A DNA stretch of 64,000 nucleotides from contig NZ_DS022294.1 in NCBI RefSeq assembly GCF_000153765.1, positions 1,396,049 through 1,460,048 on the forward strand, given 5' to 3'. The stretch is from Mariprofundus ferrooxydans PV-1. GTDB taxonomy: Bacteria; Pseudomonadota; Zetaproteobacteria; Mariprofundales; Mariprofundaceae. The notes beneath the pieces were generated by a model. The model saw only the letters and a program-made list of their open reading frames with translations, was not told the origin of the DNA and did not search any database. Shown here piece after piece: positions 1 through 9,100 of this stretch. The stretch's first letter is position 1; every line of letters starts with the position of its first letter. Both the position numbers and the translations under genes were made by a program.

Positions 1-714
1 GACCGGCTGCTACTGGATGGTGTGCGCCACTATAATGCGCCGCGCGGGCTGGATGCGAATGATGAAACCTTCGCACGTTTGCGTGAACAGTATAATGACC
101 AGCTGGAAGGGCGGGCATCGCTGGCAATAAGAGAGGCCCGAAGGCAGTTGCATAACGGGTTGCCTGAAATTGCCTATATGGAGATTGAGTCGTATTTGCG
201 CATGCAGCCGGATGCATCCGGGGCCAGGGTGTTGCGCGACGAGATCGTGGCAGCCATACCCAAGGGTATTGTGATTCCCCCGCTCTCTGCCAAGGAGAAG
301 TCGGTCGAAGAGGCAGTGGCTGCAAGACAGGCCGGAGCAGGCGCGGTTGTGACCGAGGAGCAGATTAAGGCGGCCCTGAAAAAGGATGACCTGATCAAAG
401 CCAGAGCGCTTGTGCATCAGTTCCGCCGTAACGGGGGCAGTGGTGCGGACAGATTGCTGGCGACTGTTGAGAAAAAACTCGATGCGAGCGCAGCCAGCCT
501 GTTTGCCAAAGGCAGTGTTCAGTTTCGCCATGAACATCTGGCCAGCGCGATCGATTACTGGCGTCAGGCTGTTGCTCTGAATCCGGATGAACCGGAATAT
601 GTTGAGGCACTGCGCAGGGCAAGGCAATTGCAGGAGCGTTTAAGCCTGTTGCGCGGCAAGCTCGGTGATGAAAAAAACGGCCAGGGCGGTAACGACATGC
701 CAGAAAGGGAGTAA
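1..714 (+). CDS. C-terminal part of a TPR-like protein (5' end outside window)
   Basis: The frame is open from the first base and ends at TAA 712-714, so only the C-terminal part (about 237 residues) is visible; an internal GTG at 22 is unlikely to be the true start. The visible part is helical and charged. It has two TPR-like stretches: one around [20 protein letters not shown], and one near the C-terminus around [20 protein letters not shown], followed by a basic tail. No catalytic motif is seen. It ends one base before ispG and probably shares its transcript. TPR proteins mediate protein contacts; the specific role cannot be told from this fragment. A pilus-assembly or envelope role is possible but only a guess. 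Confidence 0.7.
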   Translation, partial: DRLLLDGVRHYNAPRGLDANDETFARLREQYNDQLEGRASLAIREARRQLHNGLPEIAYMEIESYLRMQPDASGARVLRDEIVAAIPKGIVIPPLSAKEKSVEEAVAARQAGAGAVVTEEQIKAALKKDDLIKARALVHQFRRNGGSGADRLLATVEKKLDASAASLFAKGSVQFRHEHLASAIDYWRQAVALNPDEPEYVEALRRARQLQERLSLLRGKLGDEKNGQGGNDMPERE

Positions 715-715
715 T

Positions 716-1822
716 ATGCAGGATGTAATTGTAGCAGCACGCAGAAAGACAAGGCAGGTACAGGTAGGCAGCGTCGCCGTGGGTGGCGATGCGCCGGTGG
801 CTGTGCAATCGATGACCAATACGCTCACTACTGATATTGATGCAACGGTTGCACAGATCCATCGCCTGGATGAGGCGGGGGCCGATATCGTGCGTGTTTC
901 CGTACCGGATCCCGACTCGGCAGCTGCGATGCCCGAAATTCTGGCCCAAACCAATGTGCCTCTGATCGCTGATATCCATTTCAGTTATAAAATGGCGCTG
1001 GCCTCGCTGGAGGCAGGCGTACACGGACTGCGTTTGAATCCGGGTAATATCGGTAGTCGTGATCGTGTCGAGCGGGTGGTCAAGGCTGCCGCTGAACGGG
1101 GCGTTTCCATCCGGATCGGTGTCAATGCCGGTTCGTTGGAGAAAGAGCTGAATGAGAAGTATGGTGAGCCCTGCGCTGATGCGATGGTGGAATCTGCGAT
1201 GGGGCACATCCGGATTCTTGAGGATATGGACTTCCATGATATCAAGGTTTCATTGAAAGCCAGTAATATTCCGATGACGGTCACTGCCTATCGCAAACTG
1301 GCGAAGCTGGTTGATTATCCGCTGCATCTGGGTATCACCGAATCAGGCAGCCTGTTTGGCGGTACGGTGAAATCCTCGATCGGGTTGGGGCTGCTACTGG
1401 CTGATGGCATAGGCGATACCATTCGCGTTTCTCTGGCGGCAGAGCCGGAAGAAGAGGTGAAGGTTGGTTTCGAGATACTCAAGTCGCTGGGCCTGCGTCA
1501 TCGTGGCATTAACCTGATTGCCTGCCCCAGTTGCGCGCGACAGAAGTTTAATGTGATTGATACCGTGGCCGAACTGGAGAAACGCCTGGCCCATATCCAT
1601 GAAAACATGGATGTTGCGGTGATCGGCTGTGTGGTTAACGGTCCGGGAGAGGCCAGAGAGGCGAATATCGGTATCACCGGAGGCTATCCGGTACATATGA
1701 TGTACCGTGACGGCGAAAAGTCTGAAAAGATCAAGAGCGGCGATATGGTGGATCAGCTGGTGGATGAAGTGGAAAAACGGGCTGCAGTGATACGTGCAGA
1801 GCAGGAGAAAAAATCAAAATGA
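716..1822 (+). CDS. ispG: 4-hydroxy-3-methylbut-2-enyl diphosphate synthase (IspG/GcpE)
   Basis: Reductively converts 2-C-methylerythritol 2,4-cyclodiphosphate to HMBPP in the cytosolic MEP isoprenoid pathway, using a [4Fe-4S] cluster. The 368-residue length is typical of the bacterial single-TIM-barrel form. The cluster ligands are visible as C270 and C273 (in CPSCAR) and C305 in [10 protein letters not shown], with the conserved Glu at 312; this numbering coincides with that known for E. coli IspG. The ATG at 716 is chosen over an upstream ATG at 665 because it follows a good ribosome site (AAAGGGAG) directly after the preceding stop. Its stop overlaps the hisS start (ATGA), so the two are translationally coupled. 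Confidence 0.97.
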   Translation: MQDVIVAARRKTRQVQVGSVAVGGDAPVAVQSMTNTLTTDIDATVAQIHRLDEAGADIVRVSVPDPDSAAAMPEILAQTNVPLIADIHFSYKMALASLEAGVHGLRLNPGNIGSRDRVERVVKAAAERGVSIRIGVNAGSLEKELNEKYGEPCADAMVESAMGHIRILEDMDFHDIKVSLKASNIPMTVTAYRKLAKLVDYPLHLGITESGSLFGGTVKSSIGLGLLLADGIGDTIRVSLAAEPEEEVKVGFEILKSLGLRHRGINLIACPSCARQKFNVIDTVAELEKRLAHIHENMDVAVIGCVVNGPGEAREANIGITGGYPVHMMYRDGEKSEKIKSGDMVDQLVDEVEKRAAVIRAEQEKKSK

Positions 1823-3057
1823 GTGCAAAGAAACTGCAGAGTATACGCGGCATTCATGATGGTCTGCCGGGTGAGGTGGCCCGCTGGCAGCGGGTGGAGC
1901 AGGCGGCGCGTAAGGTGTTCGGAAGCTATGCATTTTCCGAAGTGCGTATGCCGGTACTGGAGCCTGTTGAGCTGTTTGTACGCTCGGTCGGTGAGGATAC
2001 CGATATTGTTTCCAAGGAGATGTATGCCTTTACCGATCAGGGTGGTGATCACATCTGTCTGCGTCCGGAGGGTACAGCCGGTGCGGTACGCGCGTGGTTG
2101 CAGGGCGGTTTGACCCGGGCAGGGGCACAGCGGTGGTATTATATAGGGCCGATGTTCCGGCGTGAACGGCCGCAGAAAGGGCGCTTGCGCCAGTTCCAGC
2201 AGATCGGTGTGGAGATGTTTTCCGCTCCCGGTCCGATTGAGGATGCCGAGATTCTGGCGATGGCCCATGCCTTTTTGAGCGAGCTTGGCGTTCCCGAGTT
2301 GAAGATGGAGATCAACTCGCTCGGATGTAACAGTTGCAGGCCGGGTTACCGGGACAAGCTGGTGACATACCTGCAGGCGCGTGCCGATCGCTTGTGTGAA
2401 ACCTGTGTAGAACGGATCACCCGCAATCCGATGCGCGTGCTCGACTGCAAGGTTGCATCCTGTCAGGCGGAGCTGGGCGATGCGCCGGAGATGGTGGCAA
2501 ACCTGTGTGATGCGTGCGACAGGCATTTTACCGATGTGCAGAAGGGGTTGGATGCGCTGGCGATCCCTTACAGTGTGAATCCCCGTATTGTCCGCGGCCT
2601 GGATTATTACAACCGCACAGCTTTCGAAATTGTTACAGACAAGCTGGGAGCACAGGGCACAGTGCTTGCCGGCGGGCGTTATGACGGTCTGGTGGAAGAG
2701 CTCGGTGGTCCTGCTACCCCTGCCATCGGTTTCGCCGCAGGGCTGGAGCGATTGGCGATGCTGCTGGATGATGATGAAGCGACAGGGCCCGATATGGCGG
2801 TCGTGGCGTTGGGCGAGGCTGTGCAGGGCTATGCGCTGGCGCAGGCAGATCTGTTGCGCAAGGCGGGCTTGTCGGTGGTGCATTGCGGCGGCGGCAGTGC
2901 CAAACGCCAGTTTAAAATGGCGGATCGTGAAGGCGTGCGTTTTGTCGCGGTCATCGGAGATGATGAGATGCAGGCTGGTACGGTGATGTTGAAAAACATG
3001 GCCACGGGTGAGCAGCAGTCGGTAGCCACGGCAGCTGTTGCGGGTTGTACCGGATAG
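1819..3057 (+). CDS. hisS: Histidyl-tRNA synthetase
   Basis: Class II aminoacyl-tRNA synthetase that charges tRNA-His in the cytosol. At 412 residues it has normal length. Visible hallmarks are the motif 2 region ([19 protein letters not shown]), the histidine-binding loop [15 protein letters not shown], and motif 3 around [12 protein letters not shown], followed by a C-terminal anticodon-binding domain. It starts within the ispG stop (ATGA overlap) and is followed after 13 bases by a strong rho-independent terminator, so it is the last gene of this transcript. The ispG-hisS order is common in proteobacteria. Confidence 0.97.
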   Translation: MSAKKLQSIRGIHDGLPGEVARWQRVEQAARKVFGSYAFSEVRMPVLEPVELFVRSVGEDTDIVSKEMYAFTDQGGDHICLRPEGTAGAVRAWLQGGLTRAGAQRWYYIGPMFRRERPQKGRLRQFQQIGVEMFSAPGPIEDAEILAMAHAFLSELGVPELKMEINSLGCNSCRPGYRDKLVTYLQARADRLCETCVERITRNPMRVLDCKVASCQAELGDAPEMVANLCDACDRHFTDVQKGLDALAIPYSVNPRIVRGLDYYNRTAFEIVTDKLGAQGTVLAGGRYDGLVEELGGPATPAIGFAAGLERLAMLLDDDEATGPDMAVVALGEAVQGYALAQADLLRKAGLSVVHCGGGSAKRQFKMADREGVRFVAVIGDDEMQAGTVMLKNMATGEQQSVATAAVAGCTG

Positions 3058-3070
3058 CGGGCACAAGAAA

Positions 3071-3105
3071 AAGGCCCCGGTAAAAACCGGGGCCTTGATA
3101 CTTTT
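3071..3105 (+). terminator. Rho-independent terminator after hisS
   Basis: Perfect 11-bp GC-rich stem (AAGGCCCCGGT, loop AAAA, ACCGGGGCCTT), followed after GATAC by a short T run. It closes the ispG-hisS transcript. Confidence 0.9.
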
Positions 3106-3208
3106 GGTCGCTAATACATCCGGAGGGATCAAAGGGAGGGGAGGGAGGAGTTCCTCTCCGGACAGGACGAAACTTACGGAGATGCCGGTTAGCTACCCGT
3201 GAACTTTC

Positions 3209-3233
3209 TGTGAAAACATATTCACTTTTCACA
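3209..3233. promoter_or_regulatory. Inverted repeat upstream of ffh (possible operator)
   Basis: TGTGAAAA and TTTTCACA form a perfect 8-bp inverted repeat with a 9-base spacer, about 120 bases before ffh. It sits in a 294-base spacer that otherwise has no gene. The size and symmetry fit a dimeric regulator site; no regulator is identified. Confidence 0.3.
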
Positions 3234-3307
3234 ATAATACTGTCGATGGCGCAGTGAGAGCAAAAAAACCGGTGATTGACCCCATGCGCGGGGTTCACAG
3301 AATGGCT

Positions 3308-3328
3308 GACCCGTTTCCGATACGGGTC
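3308..3328 (+). promoter_or_regulatory. Leader hairpin just upstream of ffh
   Basis: GACCCGT, a 7-base loop and ACGGGTC make a perfect 7-bp hairpin ending about a dozen bases before the ffh ribosome site (GGAG at 3341). A second hairpin (ACCCC / GGGGT) lies near 3278-3297. There is no T run, so these look like leader structure rather than terminators. Confidence 0.35.
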
Positions 3329-3351
3329 GTATGCATGGCAGGAGTGATGGA

Positions 3352-4707
3352 ATGTTTAACCGTTTGAGTGAAAAGCTGGGAGATATTGCGCACAAGCTGC
3401 GCGGTTCAGCACGTATTTCCGAATCCGATCTGGATGACACGCTGCGTGAAATGCGTCTGGCGTTGCTGGAGGCTGATGTGGCCTTGCCGGTGGTGCGCCA
3501 TTTGATGAGTGAGGTGCGCGAACAGGCTCTGGGCGCAGAGGTGGCCAGGAGTCTGCAACCGGGGCAGGTGATCATCAAAATCCTGCATGATGTGCTGGCC
3601 GATGTGTTGGGCGGGCAGCGGCGCGACCTGGACCTGAGCAAGATTCCCTCGGTGGTTCTGCTCTGCGGTTTGCAGGGTGCAGGTAAAACAACCACTGCCG
3701 GTAAACTGGCGAAACTGCTTGCCTCACAGGGTAAGAAAGTTGCGCTGACCAGTGTGGATGCAACTCGTCCGGCTGCACGCGAGCAGTTGCAGGTGCTCGC
3801 AAGTCAGGTGGACGTGCCTTATATCGAAGGGGCCGGCGCTACGGCGGCGGCAATGGCGGCATCAGCTGTCAATGAAGCCGGTCGCAGCGGCTATCATGTA
3901 CTCATTCTCGATACGGCTGGTCGTCAGGTAGTAGATGATGCCCTGATGGAAGAGATTCGCGAGGTGGCAGAGCAAGTTCGTGCCAGCGAGCGTTTGCTGG
4001 TGCTCGATGCGATGACCGGTCAGACGGCACTGTCGATTGCCGAGCAGTTTCATGCGGCGGTCACTATGACCGGTTGTATTCTGACCAAGACCGATGCGGA
4101 TGTGCGCGGCGGTGCCGCTTTGTCGGTGGCCCGCAGCACCGGTGTGCCTGTACGTTATATCGGTACCGGTGAGAAAATCGATGCATTCGAAGCCTTCGAC
4201 CCGGATCGCATGGCCGGTCGTATTCTTGGGCAGGGTGACGTGGTTGGCCTGGTCGAAAAGATTCAGTCCTCTGTTAATCAGGCTCAGGCTGAGAAAACGG
4301 CTGCCAAAATCAACAAGGGTCAGTTTGATCTGGGTGATTTTGCCGAGCAGTTGGGGCAGATGCAGAATATGGGTGGTATGGCGGGTATGCTGAAGATGCT
4401 GCCGGGTGTGAAGCTGCCCCAGGAAGCACTGGCTCAGGTGGATGATAAACCGATCAAACGGATGCAGGCGATGGTCAGCTCTATGACGCTGAAGGAGCGG
4501 CGCTATCCGCGTGTCATTAACGGCAGCCGAAAAAAGCGTATTGCCGCCGGCTCAGGCACATCGGTGCAGGAGATCAATAAAATGCTCAAACAGTTTGCCC
4601 AGATGCAGAAAATGATGAAGAAAATGAAGGGTTCCAAGGGTAAACGTATGATGGCTCAGATGGCCGGGCGCTTTGGTGGCATGGGCGGCGGCATGCCGAA
4701 AATGTAG
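3352..4707 (+). CDS. ffh: Signal recognition particle protein Ffh
   Basis: SRP54-family GTPase that binds 4.5S RNA and signal sequences and delivers ribosomes to FtsY at the inner membrane. It is 451 residues long, with an N-terminal helical bundle, the P-loop GLQGAGKTTTAGKLA, the DTAGR motif, TKTD, and a Met-rich M domain with the RNA-binding segment GSRKKRIAAGSG. The ATG at 3352 is preferred over one at 3331 because GGAG lies 7 bases upstream and the protein then begins MFNRLSEKLG as usual. The normally near-invariant DGDARGG stretch after TKxD reads DADVRGG here. There is no obvious terminator before the convergent EamA gene. Confidence 0.96.
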   Translation: MFNRLSEKLGDIAHKLRGSARISESDLDDTLREMRLALLEADVALPVVRHLMSEVREQALGAEVARSLQPGQVIIKILHDVLADVLGGQRRDLDLSKIPSVVLLCGLQGAGKTTTAGKLAKLLASQGKKVALTSVDATRPAAREQLQVLASQVDVPYIEGAGATAAAMAASAVNEAGRSGYHVLILDTAGRQVVDDALMEEIREVAEQVRASERLLVLDAMTGQTALSIAEQFHAAVTMTGCILTKTDADVRGGAALSVARSTGVPVRYIGTGEKIDAFEAFDPDRMAGRILGQGDVVGLVEKIQSSVNQAQAEKTAAKINKGQFDLGDFAEQLGQMQNMGGMAGMLKMLPGVKLPQEALAQVDDKPIKRMQAMVSSMTLKERRYPRVINGSRKKRIAAGSGTSVQEINKMLKQFAQMQKMMKKMKGSKGKRMMAQMAGRFGGMGGGMPKM

Positions 4708-4747
4708 AGAGCTGCGTTTATGTGGTTAACGGGCAGGTCATGCCTGA

Positions 4748-5182
4748 TCAGGTCGCGAGAAGCAGTGCGCCGGTCGCGACGAGGATGATGCCGATCCAGT
4801 TGCCTGCAGAGAGGTGTTCGCTCAGGAACAGTACGCCGAAAATGGCTACCAGCACTACGCTGAGTTTATCGAGCGGAGCTACCTGAGAGGCGTTGCCCAG
4901 TTTCAGAGCACGAAAATAGCAGAGCCATGATGCGCCGGTGGCCAGTCCCGAAAGCGTCAGAAACAGCAGTGTTTTTCCGGATATCTCATGCAGCGACTGG
5001 AATTGATGCGTGCTCCAGACAATCAGCGACAATGCCAGCAGGATGACAATGGTGCGCAGCAGGGTGGCAAAGTCGGCATTGATGTCGGCCACACCGACCT
5101 TGGCGAAAATGGCCGTCAGGGCGGCAAATGCAGCCGATAGCAGCGCCCAGAACTGCCAGGATTCGAGAATGTTCATATGCAT
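4748..5182 (-). CDS. Small EamA-family (DMT) membrane permease
   Basis: 144-residue hydrophobic protein with about four to five membrane segments and the single-EamA-repeat layout, including an acidic substrate-side helix (ALKLGNASQVAPLDKLSV) and a C-terminal segment GNWIGIILVATGALLLA. Such half-size members usually work as dimers in the inner membrane; the substrate is unknown. The ATG at 5182 follows GGAG with 5-base spacing; a second ATG two codons later is possible, and the longer frame to 5287 has no support. It converges on ffh. Confidence 0.8.
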   Translation of the reverse strand: MHMNILESWQFWALLSAAFAALTAIFAKVGVADINADFATLLRTIVILLALSLIVWSTHQFQSLHEISGKTLLFLTLSGLATGASWLCYFRALKLGNASQVAPLDKLSVVLVAIFGVLFLSEHLSAGNWIGIILVATGALLLAT

Positions 5183-5385
5183 GTTTTCTCCGCATGGTAT
5201 TGATACGAGAGCAATGGTGGCATGTATTCCTCCATCCGTCGAATTGCTGATGTTGTCTCTGTAAGACCATGTGCTTAAGGAGAGCATCGCCCTGCTATAC
5301 TCGGGATATTGTTATGCCCGTCGTTGCTTTTCAGGAGGCAGATGAAGTGGTGCGTCATATAAGAGTTAAGTGATCGGAGTATTGT

Positions 5386-5883
5386 ATGTTGAAAATCGTA
5401 TCGGTATTGATTTTATTTATCATGCTTTACCTGTTGCTCAAGCGCCAGGTATTGCCCCGGATCTTATCCGGGCTGGAGAGGCGCACCCGGCAGATTGAAC
5501 AGGAGATGGAGGGGGCACGTCAGCAGCGCGAAGTGACCGAGCGGATGAGAGAGGAGTCTGCAGCCCGACTACTGCAGGCTGATCAGGAGACACAAGCGAT
5601 GCTCGATGCATCCGGGCAGCGTGTGGTGGAGCAGCGAGAGCAGCTGATGCGGGAGTGGGAGCTGCAGGTGGAGAGTCAGACGCAGCAGTTCAGGGAAGAT
5701 GTGGCGAGATCACGTCGGCAGGCGATACAGGAAATACGCGCACAATCTGCCGATCTGGTTGTTGCGGAAACGGAAAAGCTACTGCATCAGCAAATGGATG
5801 CGGATGATACAGATACACGGGTTGATGGGGCAATCGAATCGCCGGGCAATGATGATGCCGTGCCGCCGAAACGGCACAACTGA
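5386..5883 (+). CDS. Orphan F0 ATP-synthase subunit b-like membrane protein
   Basis: 165 residues: one N-terminal membrane helix (residues about 2-19, rich in L/I/V), then a long charged coiled coil (about 25-140) and an acidic tail. The architecture and the segment QSADLVVAETEKLLHQQMD resemble the end of subunit b of F-type ATP synthase. No other ATP synthase gene is near, so it is either a stray b/b'-like subunit or an unrelated membrane-anchored coiled-coil protein. It stands alone between two minus-strand genes. GGAG lies about 9 bases before the start. Confidence 0.6.
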   Translation: MLKIVSVLILFIMLYLLLKRQVLPRILSGLERRTRQIEQEMEGARQQREVTERMREESAARLLQADQETQAMLDASGQRVVEQREQLMREWELQVESQTQQFREDVARSRRQAIQEIRAQSADLVVAETEKLLHQQMDADDTDTRVDGAIESPGNDDAVPPKRHN

Positions 5884-5914
5884 TTGTCAGTATCCGCTTC
5901 CGCAGTAGGTACTA

Positions 5915-6946
5915 CTACTCCCGGACAGCCTCCTGGTCGTCGTGTGTGGCGCCAGCCTCAATATCCAGCACCAGTTTGCCGCTCATTGATCCGGCCTCAA
6001 TGCGACGATGCGCTTCGGCAGCCTGCTCCAGTGGCAGCACATCCGAGACAAAAACAGAGAGCTTCCGCTCATCAAAGAATTGTGCGCATTGCTCGAGGAT
6101 ATCGCCATGGTGTTCGGCTGCTTCATGCAGCCCCAGCACCATCGGAGTCAGCATTAATTCATGCGATATGCGGATATTGCGCAGTCTGATCGATTTCCAG
6201 TCGGCATCATCAGGCACTTGCAGAATCGTAACGATATCACCGTAAACGCGGGTGGCGGGAACCAGCTGGTTGAAGGCTTCACCACCGACCGTATCGAAGG
6301 CAACATCAACGCCCGTGCCATCGGTCCAGGCCAGCAGGGCTTCTGCTACATCCTGACTGCGATAGTGAATGATCAGATCCGCCCCGAGCTCGCGCACCAC
6401 ATCAGCCTTCTCATCCGAGCTGACACTGGTGGCAACATGGCACCCCGCCAGTTTGGCCAACTGGATTGCCACATGGCCGACGCCGCCGGCGCCACCGGCA
6501 ATATACACATGCTGGCCTGATTGGATGTGGGCGCGATCAAACAGCGCCTCCCAGGCGGTGATCAGGACCAGCGGAGCTGCCGCGGCATCCATAAAATCCA
6601 GACTGTCGGGTTTCTGCGCCACATAGGGCTCCGGTACCGCAATATATTCAGCATAATTTCCGGCAGTCTGTCCGAGACCGCCATAACAGTAATAGACGGC
6701 ATCGCCCGGTTCGAAGCGGCTGACATTTGTACCGATAGATTCAACGATGCCGGCGCCATCACAGCCGAGTATGGCAGGCGGTTTGCCGCAATAGAGGCCG
6801 CGACTGCGAAGCTTGGTGTCGACCGGGTTGATGCCTGCTGCGATAATCCGAACCAGCACCTCATCCGGGCCACAAGTCGGAGGCTCCTGCTCACTGAGGG
6901 TTAATACGTCCGGTTCGCCCGTATCTTTCATGATGACTGCGCGCAT
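5915..6946 (-). CDS. Zinc-free quinone oxidoreductase (MDR family)
   Basis: 343-residue medium-chain dehydrogenase/reductase of the NADPH:quinone reductase type. The N-terminal GroES-like domain carries GCDGAGIVESIG, and the Rossmann domain carries the NADPH-binding GGAGGVGHVAIQLAKL followed by a DTVGG motif. The catalytic zinc cysteines of alcohol dehydrogenases are absent. It likely reduces quinones or other activated carbonyls with NADPH. The ATG at 6946 (MRAVIMKD) is chosen because AAAGGAG lies upstream; the frame extends to 7102 without support. It is divergent from cimA, with 148 bases between the two starts. Confidence 0.88.
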   Translation of the reverse strand: MRAVIMKDTGEPDVLTLSEQEPPTCGPDEVLVRIIAAGINPVDTKLRSRGLYCGKPPAILGCDGAGIVESIGTNVSRFEPGDAVYYCYGGLGQTAGNYAEYIAVPEPYVAQKPDSLDFMDAAAAPLVLITAWEALFDRAHIQSGQHVYIAGGAGGVGHVAIQLAKLAGCHVATSVSSDEKADVVRELGADLIIHYRSQDVAEALLAWTDGTGVDVAFDTVGGEAFNQLVPATRVYGDIVTILQVPDDADWKSIRLRNIRISHELMLTPMVLGLHEAAEHHGDILEQCAQFFDERKLSVFVSDVLPLEQAAEAHRRIEAGSMSGKLVLDIEAGATHDDQEAVRE

Positions 6947-7094
6947 ATCTCTCTGCTCCTTTACCAAAGGCACCATTTCAGCACAGTTTACGCTTGCTGA
7001 AAAGGCATTCTGAAAAGGCGTTACAGATTTGCACGAGAGGCGTATTATAGCGATTCCTCCGTGGCGGGGGGGTGAGAGAATCCGCAAGGGATAG

Positions 7095-8726
7095 ATGATC
7101 ATGACGACCGATGTGCGCAGAATCCAGCTCTATGATACCACCTTGCGTGATGGCGCACAGTCAGCCGGAATCCATTTTTCCGCTGAGGACAAGAAGCGCA
7201 TTGCCCGACGCCTGGCTTCTTTCGGTATGGACTGGATCGAGGGGGGGTGGCCTGGCGCCAGTCCGACCGATGATTGTTTTTTTGAACTGATGCGTGATCG
7301 TGCCTGGTCGCACAGCAGACTGGTCGCCTTTGGCAGTACCGCCCGCCCCGGCCATCCGGCGTCTGAGGACCCGGGGCTTGCCCGTCTGGTGGCTTGCGGT
7401 GCGGATGCGGTATGCATTTTCGGTAAAAGCTGGGATCTGCATGTGACGACAGGATTGGGTATTGATCTGCAGACCAATCTGGATCTGGTACGCGAGTCCG
7501 TGGCATGGCTTAAGTTGCATGTGGATACGGTGCTCTTTGATGCCGAGCACTTCTTCGACGGCTATGCCGCCAACAGGGATTATGCCATGCAGGTGCTGGC
7601 GGCGGCAGCGGATGCAGGAGCTGATTCGCTGGTGTTGTGCGATACCAATGGTGGCAGTCTGCCGGAGCAGATTGGCGCCTGTGTTCGACAGGTGGTCGCT
7701 CGCTATCCGGATCTCACCATTGGCATACATGCCCACAATGATTCGGAAATGGCGGTGGCCAATGCGGTTTCCGCGGTCAGTGCGGGTGCATCCCATGTGC
7801 AGGGCACGATTAATGGCCTTGGCGAGCGCTGTGGTAACACCAACCTTATTTCGGTTATTCCCGTGTTGAAATTGAAGATGGGTGTGAATTGCGGAGTCAG
7901 CACGGAGAGTCTCAGAAAGCTCAGGCGGCTCTCCACCTTCGTTAATGAAATGGCCAATCAATTGCCGTGGCAGCATCAGCCGTTTGTCGGGCAAAATGCC
8001 TTTGCTCACAAAGGCGGTATCCATGTGTCTGCTGTGCGCAAGGCAAGTCATCTGTATGAACATATTGACCCGGCCAGTGTGGGCAATGCGCAACGCGTAC
8101 TGGTCTCCAATCAGGCGGGTCGGAGTAATATTCTGGCCAAATTGCAGCAACTGGAGCCCGATGCCATAGTGGATGACGCTGCGGTGGTGAGAGCCGTACA
8201 GCGCATCAAGGAGATGGAGGCGACGGGCTACGCATTTGAGGGGGCGGATGCCTCTTTTCAGTTGCTGCTGCGCCGTGCGACAGGGCAGTTCAGGCGGCAT
8301 TTCGAGTTGGTCAGTTTTCGGGTCTATGATGAAAAGCGCGGGCATGATGAGGCTCCGGAATCAGAGGCGACCGTGCAGGTTCGTGTCAATGGGCGCCTGT
8401 TGCATACCGCAGCGCTTGGCAGCGGGCCGGTCAATGCTATGGATAAAGCACTCCGGGCTGCACTGACAGGCGCATATCCGGGGTTGGAAGATATGCGCCT
8501 GACCGACTTCAAGGTGCGTGTTTTATCTACAAAAGATGCGACGGAAGCGGCCGTTCGAGTGCTGATCGAGTCATCCGACGGTGTGCGCAAATGGAATACA
8601 GTCGGTGTTTCAACCGATGTGCTGGAAGCCACTTACCGGGCGCTCAATGATGCGATTGAGTATAAGCTGGTGATGGATCAGGTGGCATCAGAGGGTGAGC
8701 AGGTTATAACAGATGGTTCTCTCTGA
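7095..8726 (+). CDS. cimA: (R)-citramalate synthase
   Basis: DRE-TIM metallolyase that condenses acetyl-CoA with pyruvate to citramalate, the first step of the threonine-independent route to 2-oxobutanoate and isoleucine. Its 543 residues fit the CimA/LeuA2 group. The LYDTTLRDGAQ start, HNDSEMAVANAV, the GLGERCGNTNL loop, and the C-terminal regulatory LeuA-dimer domain (from about residue 390) are visible. ATGs at 7095 and 7101 are both possible; AAGGG lies just upstream. It overlaps the pterin dehydratase gene by 14 bases. Confidence 0.93.
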   Translation: MIMTTDVRRIQLYDTTLRDGAQSAGIHFSAEDKKRIARRLASFGMDWIEGGWPGASPTDDCFFELMRDRAWSHSRLVAFGSTARPGHPASEDPGLARLVACGADAVCIFGKSWDLHVTTGLGIDLQTNLDLVRESVAWLKLHVDTVLFDAEHFFDGYAANRDYAMQVLAAAADAGADSLVLCDTNGGSLPEQIGACVRQVVARYPDLTIGIHAHNDSEMAVANAVSAVSAGASHVQGTINGLGERCGNTNLISVIPVLKLKMGVNCGVSTESLRKLRRLSTFVNEMANQLPWQHQPFVGQNAFAHKGGIHVSAVRKASHLYEHIDPASVGNAQRVLVSNQAGRSNILAKLQQLEPDAIVDDAAVVRAVQRIKEMEATGYAFEGADASFQLLLRRATGQFRRHFELVSFRVYDEKRGHDEAPESEATVQVRVNGRLLHTAALGSGPVNAMDKALRAALTGAYPGLEDMRLTDFKVRVLSTKDATEAAVRVLIESSDGVRKWNTVGVSTDVLEATYRALNDAIEYKLVMDQVASEGEQVITDGSL

Positions 8727-9051
8727 CAGTTTGCGGAATAAAAAATGCCTGCCTTGTCAGGGCGGAGTTGCGCCTATGGAGGCCGACGAGGCAACGACGC
8801 TTCTGGCGGCTGTTCCCGGCTGGGAGCTGACGGGTGAAGCCCGCAGGCTCAGGCGTACGTTTGTCTTTACCGATTTTATGCAGGCGCAGGCTTTTGCCGT
8901 ACGGGTTGGTGAAACGGCTGAAGAGGAGAATCACCATCCGGATATCAGCTATGGCTGGGGTTATTGTACGGTGGTGTTTTATACGCACAAAATCGGCGGG
9001 TTACATCAAAATGATTTTATCATGGCAGCCAGGGTAAATGGCTTGCTTTAA
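8713..9051 (+). CDS. 4a-hydroxytetrahydrobiopterin dehydratase (PCD/DCoH family)
   Basis: 112-residue pterin-4a-carbinolamine dehydratase family protein. The signature HHPDISYGWGYCTVVF followed by THKIGGLHQNDF contains the catalytic histidine pair. The family regenerates pterin cofactor for aromatic amino-acid hydroxylases, but bacterial members are often found without a hydroxylase and can have other roles; no hydroxylase is in this window. The first 20 residues (with CLPCQGG) are typical of the family, which supports the start inside the cimA end. Confidence 0.92.
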   Translation: MVLSDSLRNKKCLPCQGGVAPMEADEATTLLAAVPGWELTGEARRLRRTFVFTDFMQAQAFAVRVGETAEEENHHPDISYGWGYCTVVFYTHKIGGLHQNDFIMAARVNGLL

Positions 9052-9100
9052 GGTGTAAGTGTCAAAGCCCCTTAAGGAGCTTTACATCACTTTCAACCTA

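Noticed and set aside
1753..3132. 459-codon antisense ORF opposite hisS
   Set aside because: It mirrors hisS codon structure, has no recognisable domain and runs through the hisS terminator; a shadow frame.
3130..3160. G-quadruplex candidate in the hisS-ffh spacer
   Set aside because: Only three runs of three or more G are present; the fourth is GG.
7161..8345. 394-codon antisense ORF opposite cimA
   Set aside because: It lies fully inside cimA on the other strand and its His/Arg/Gln-rich translation resembles no protein family.
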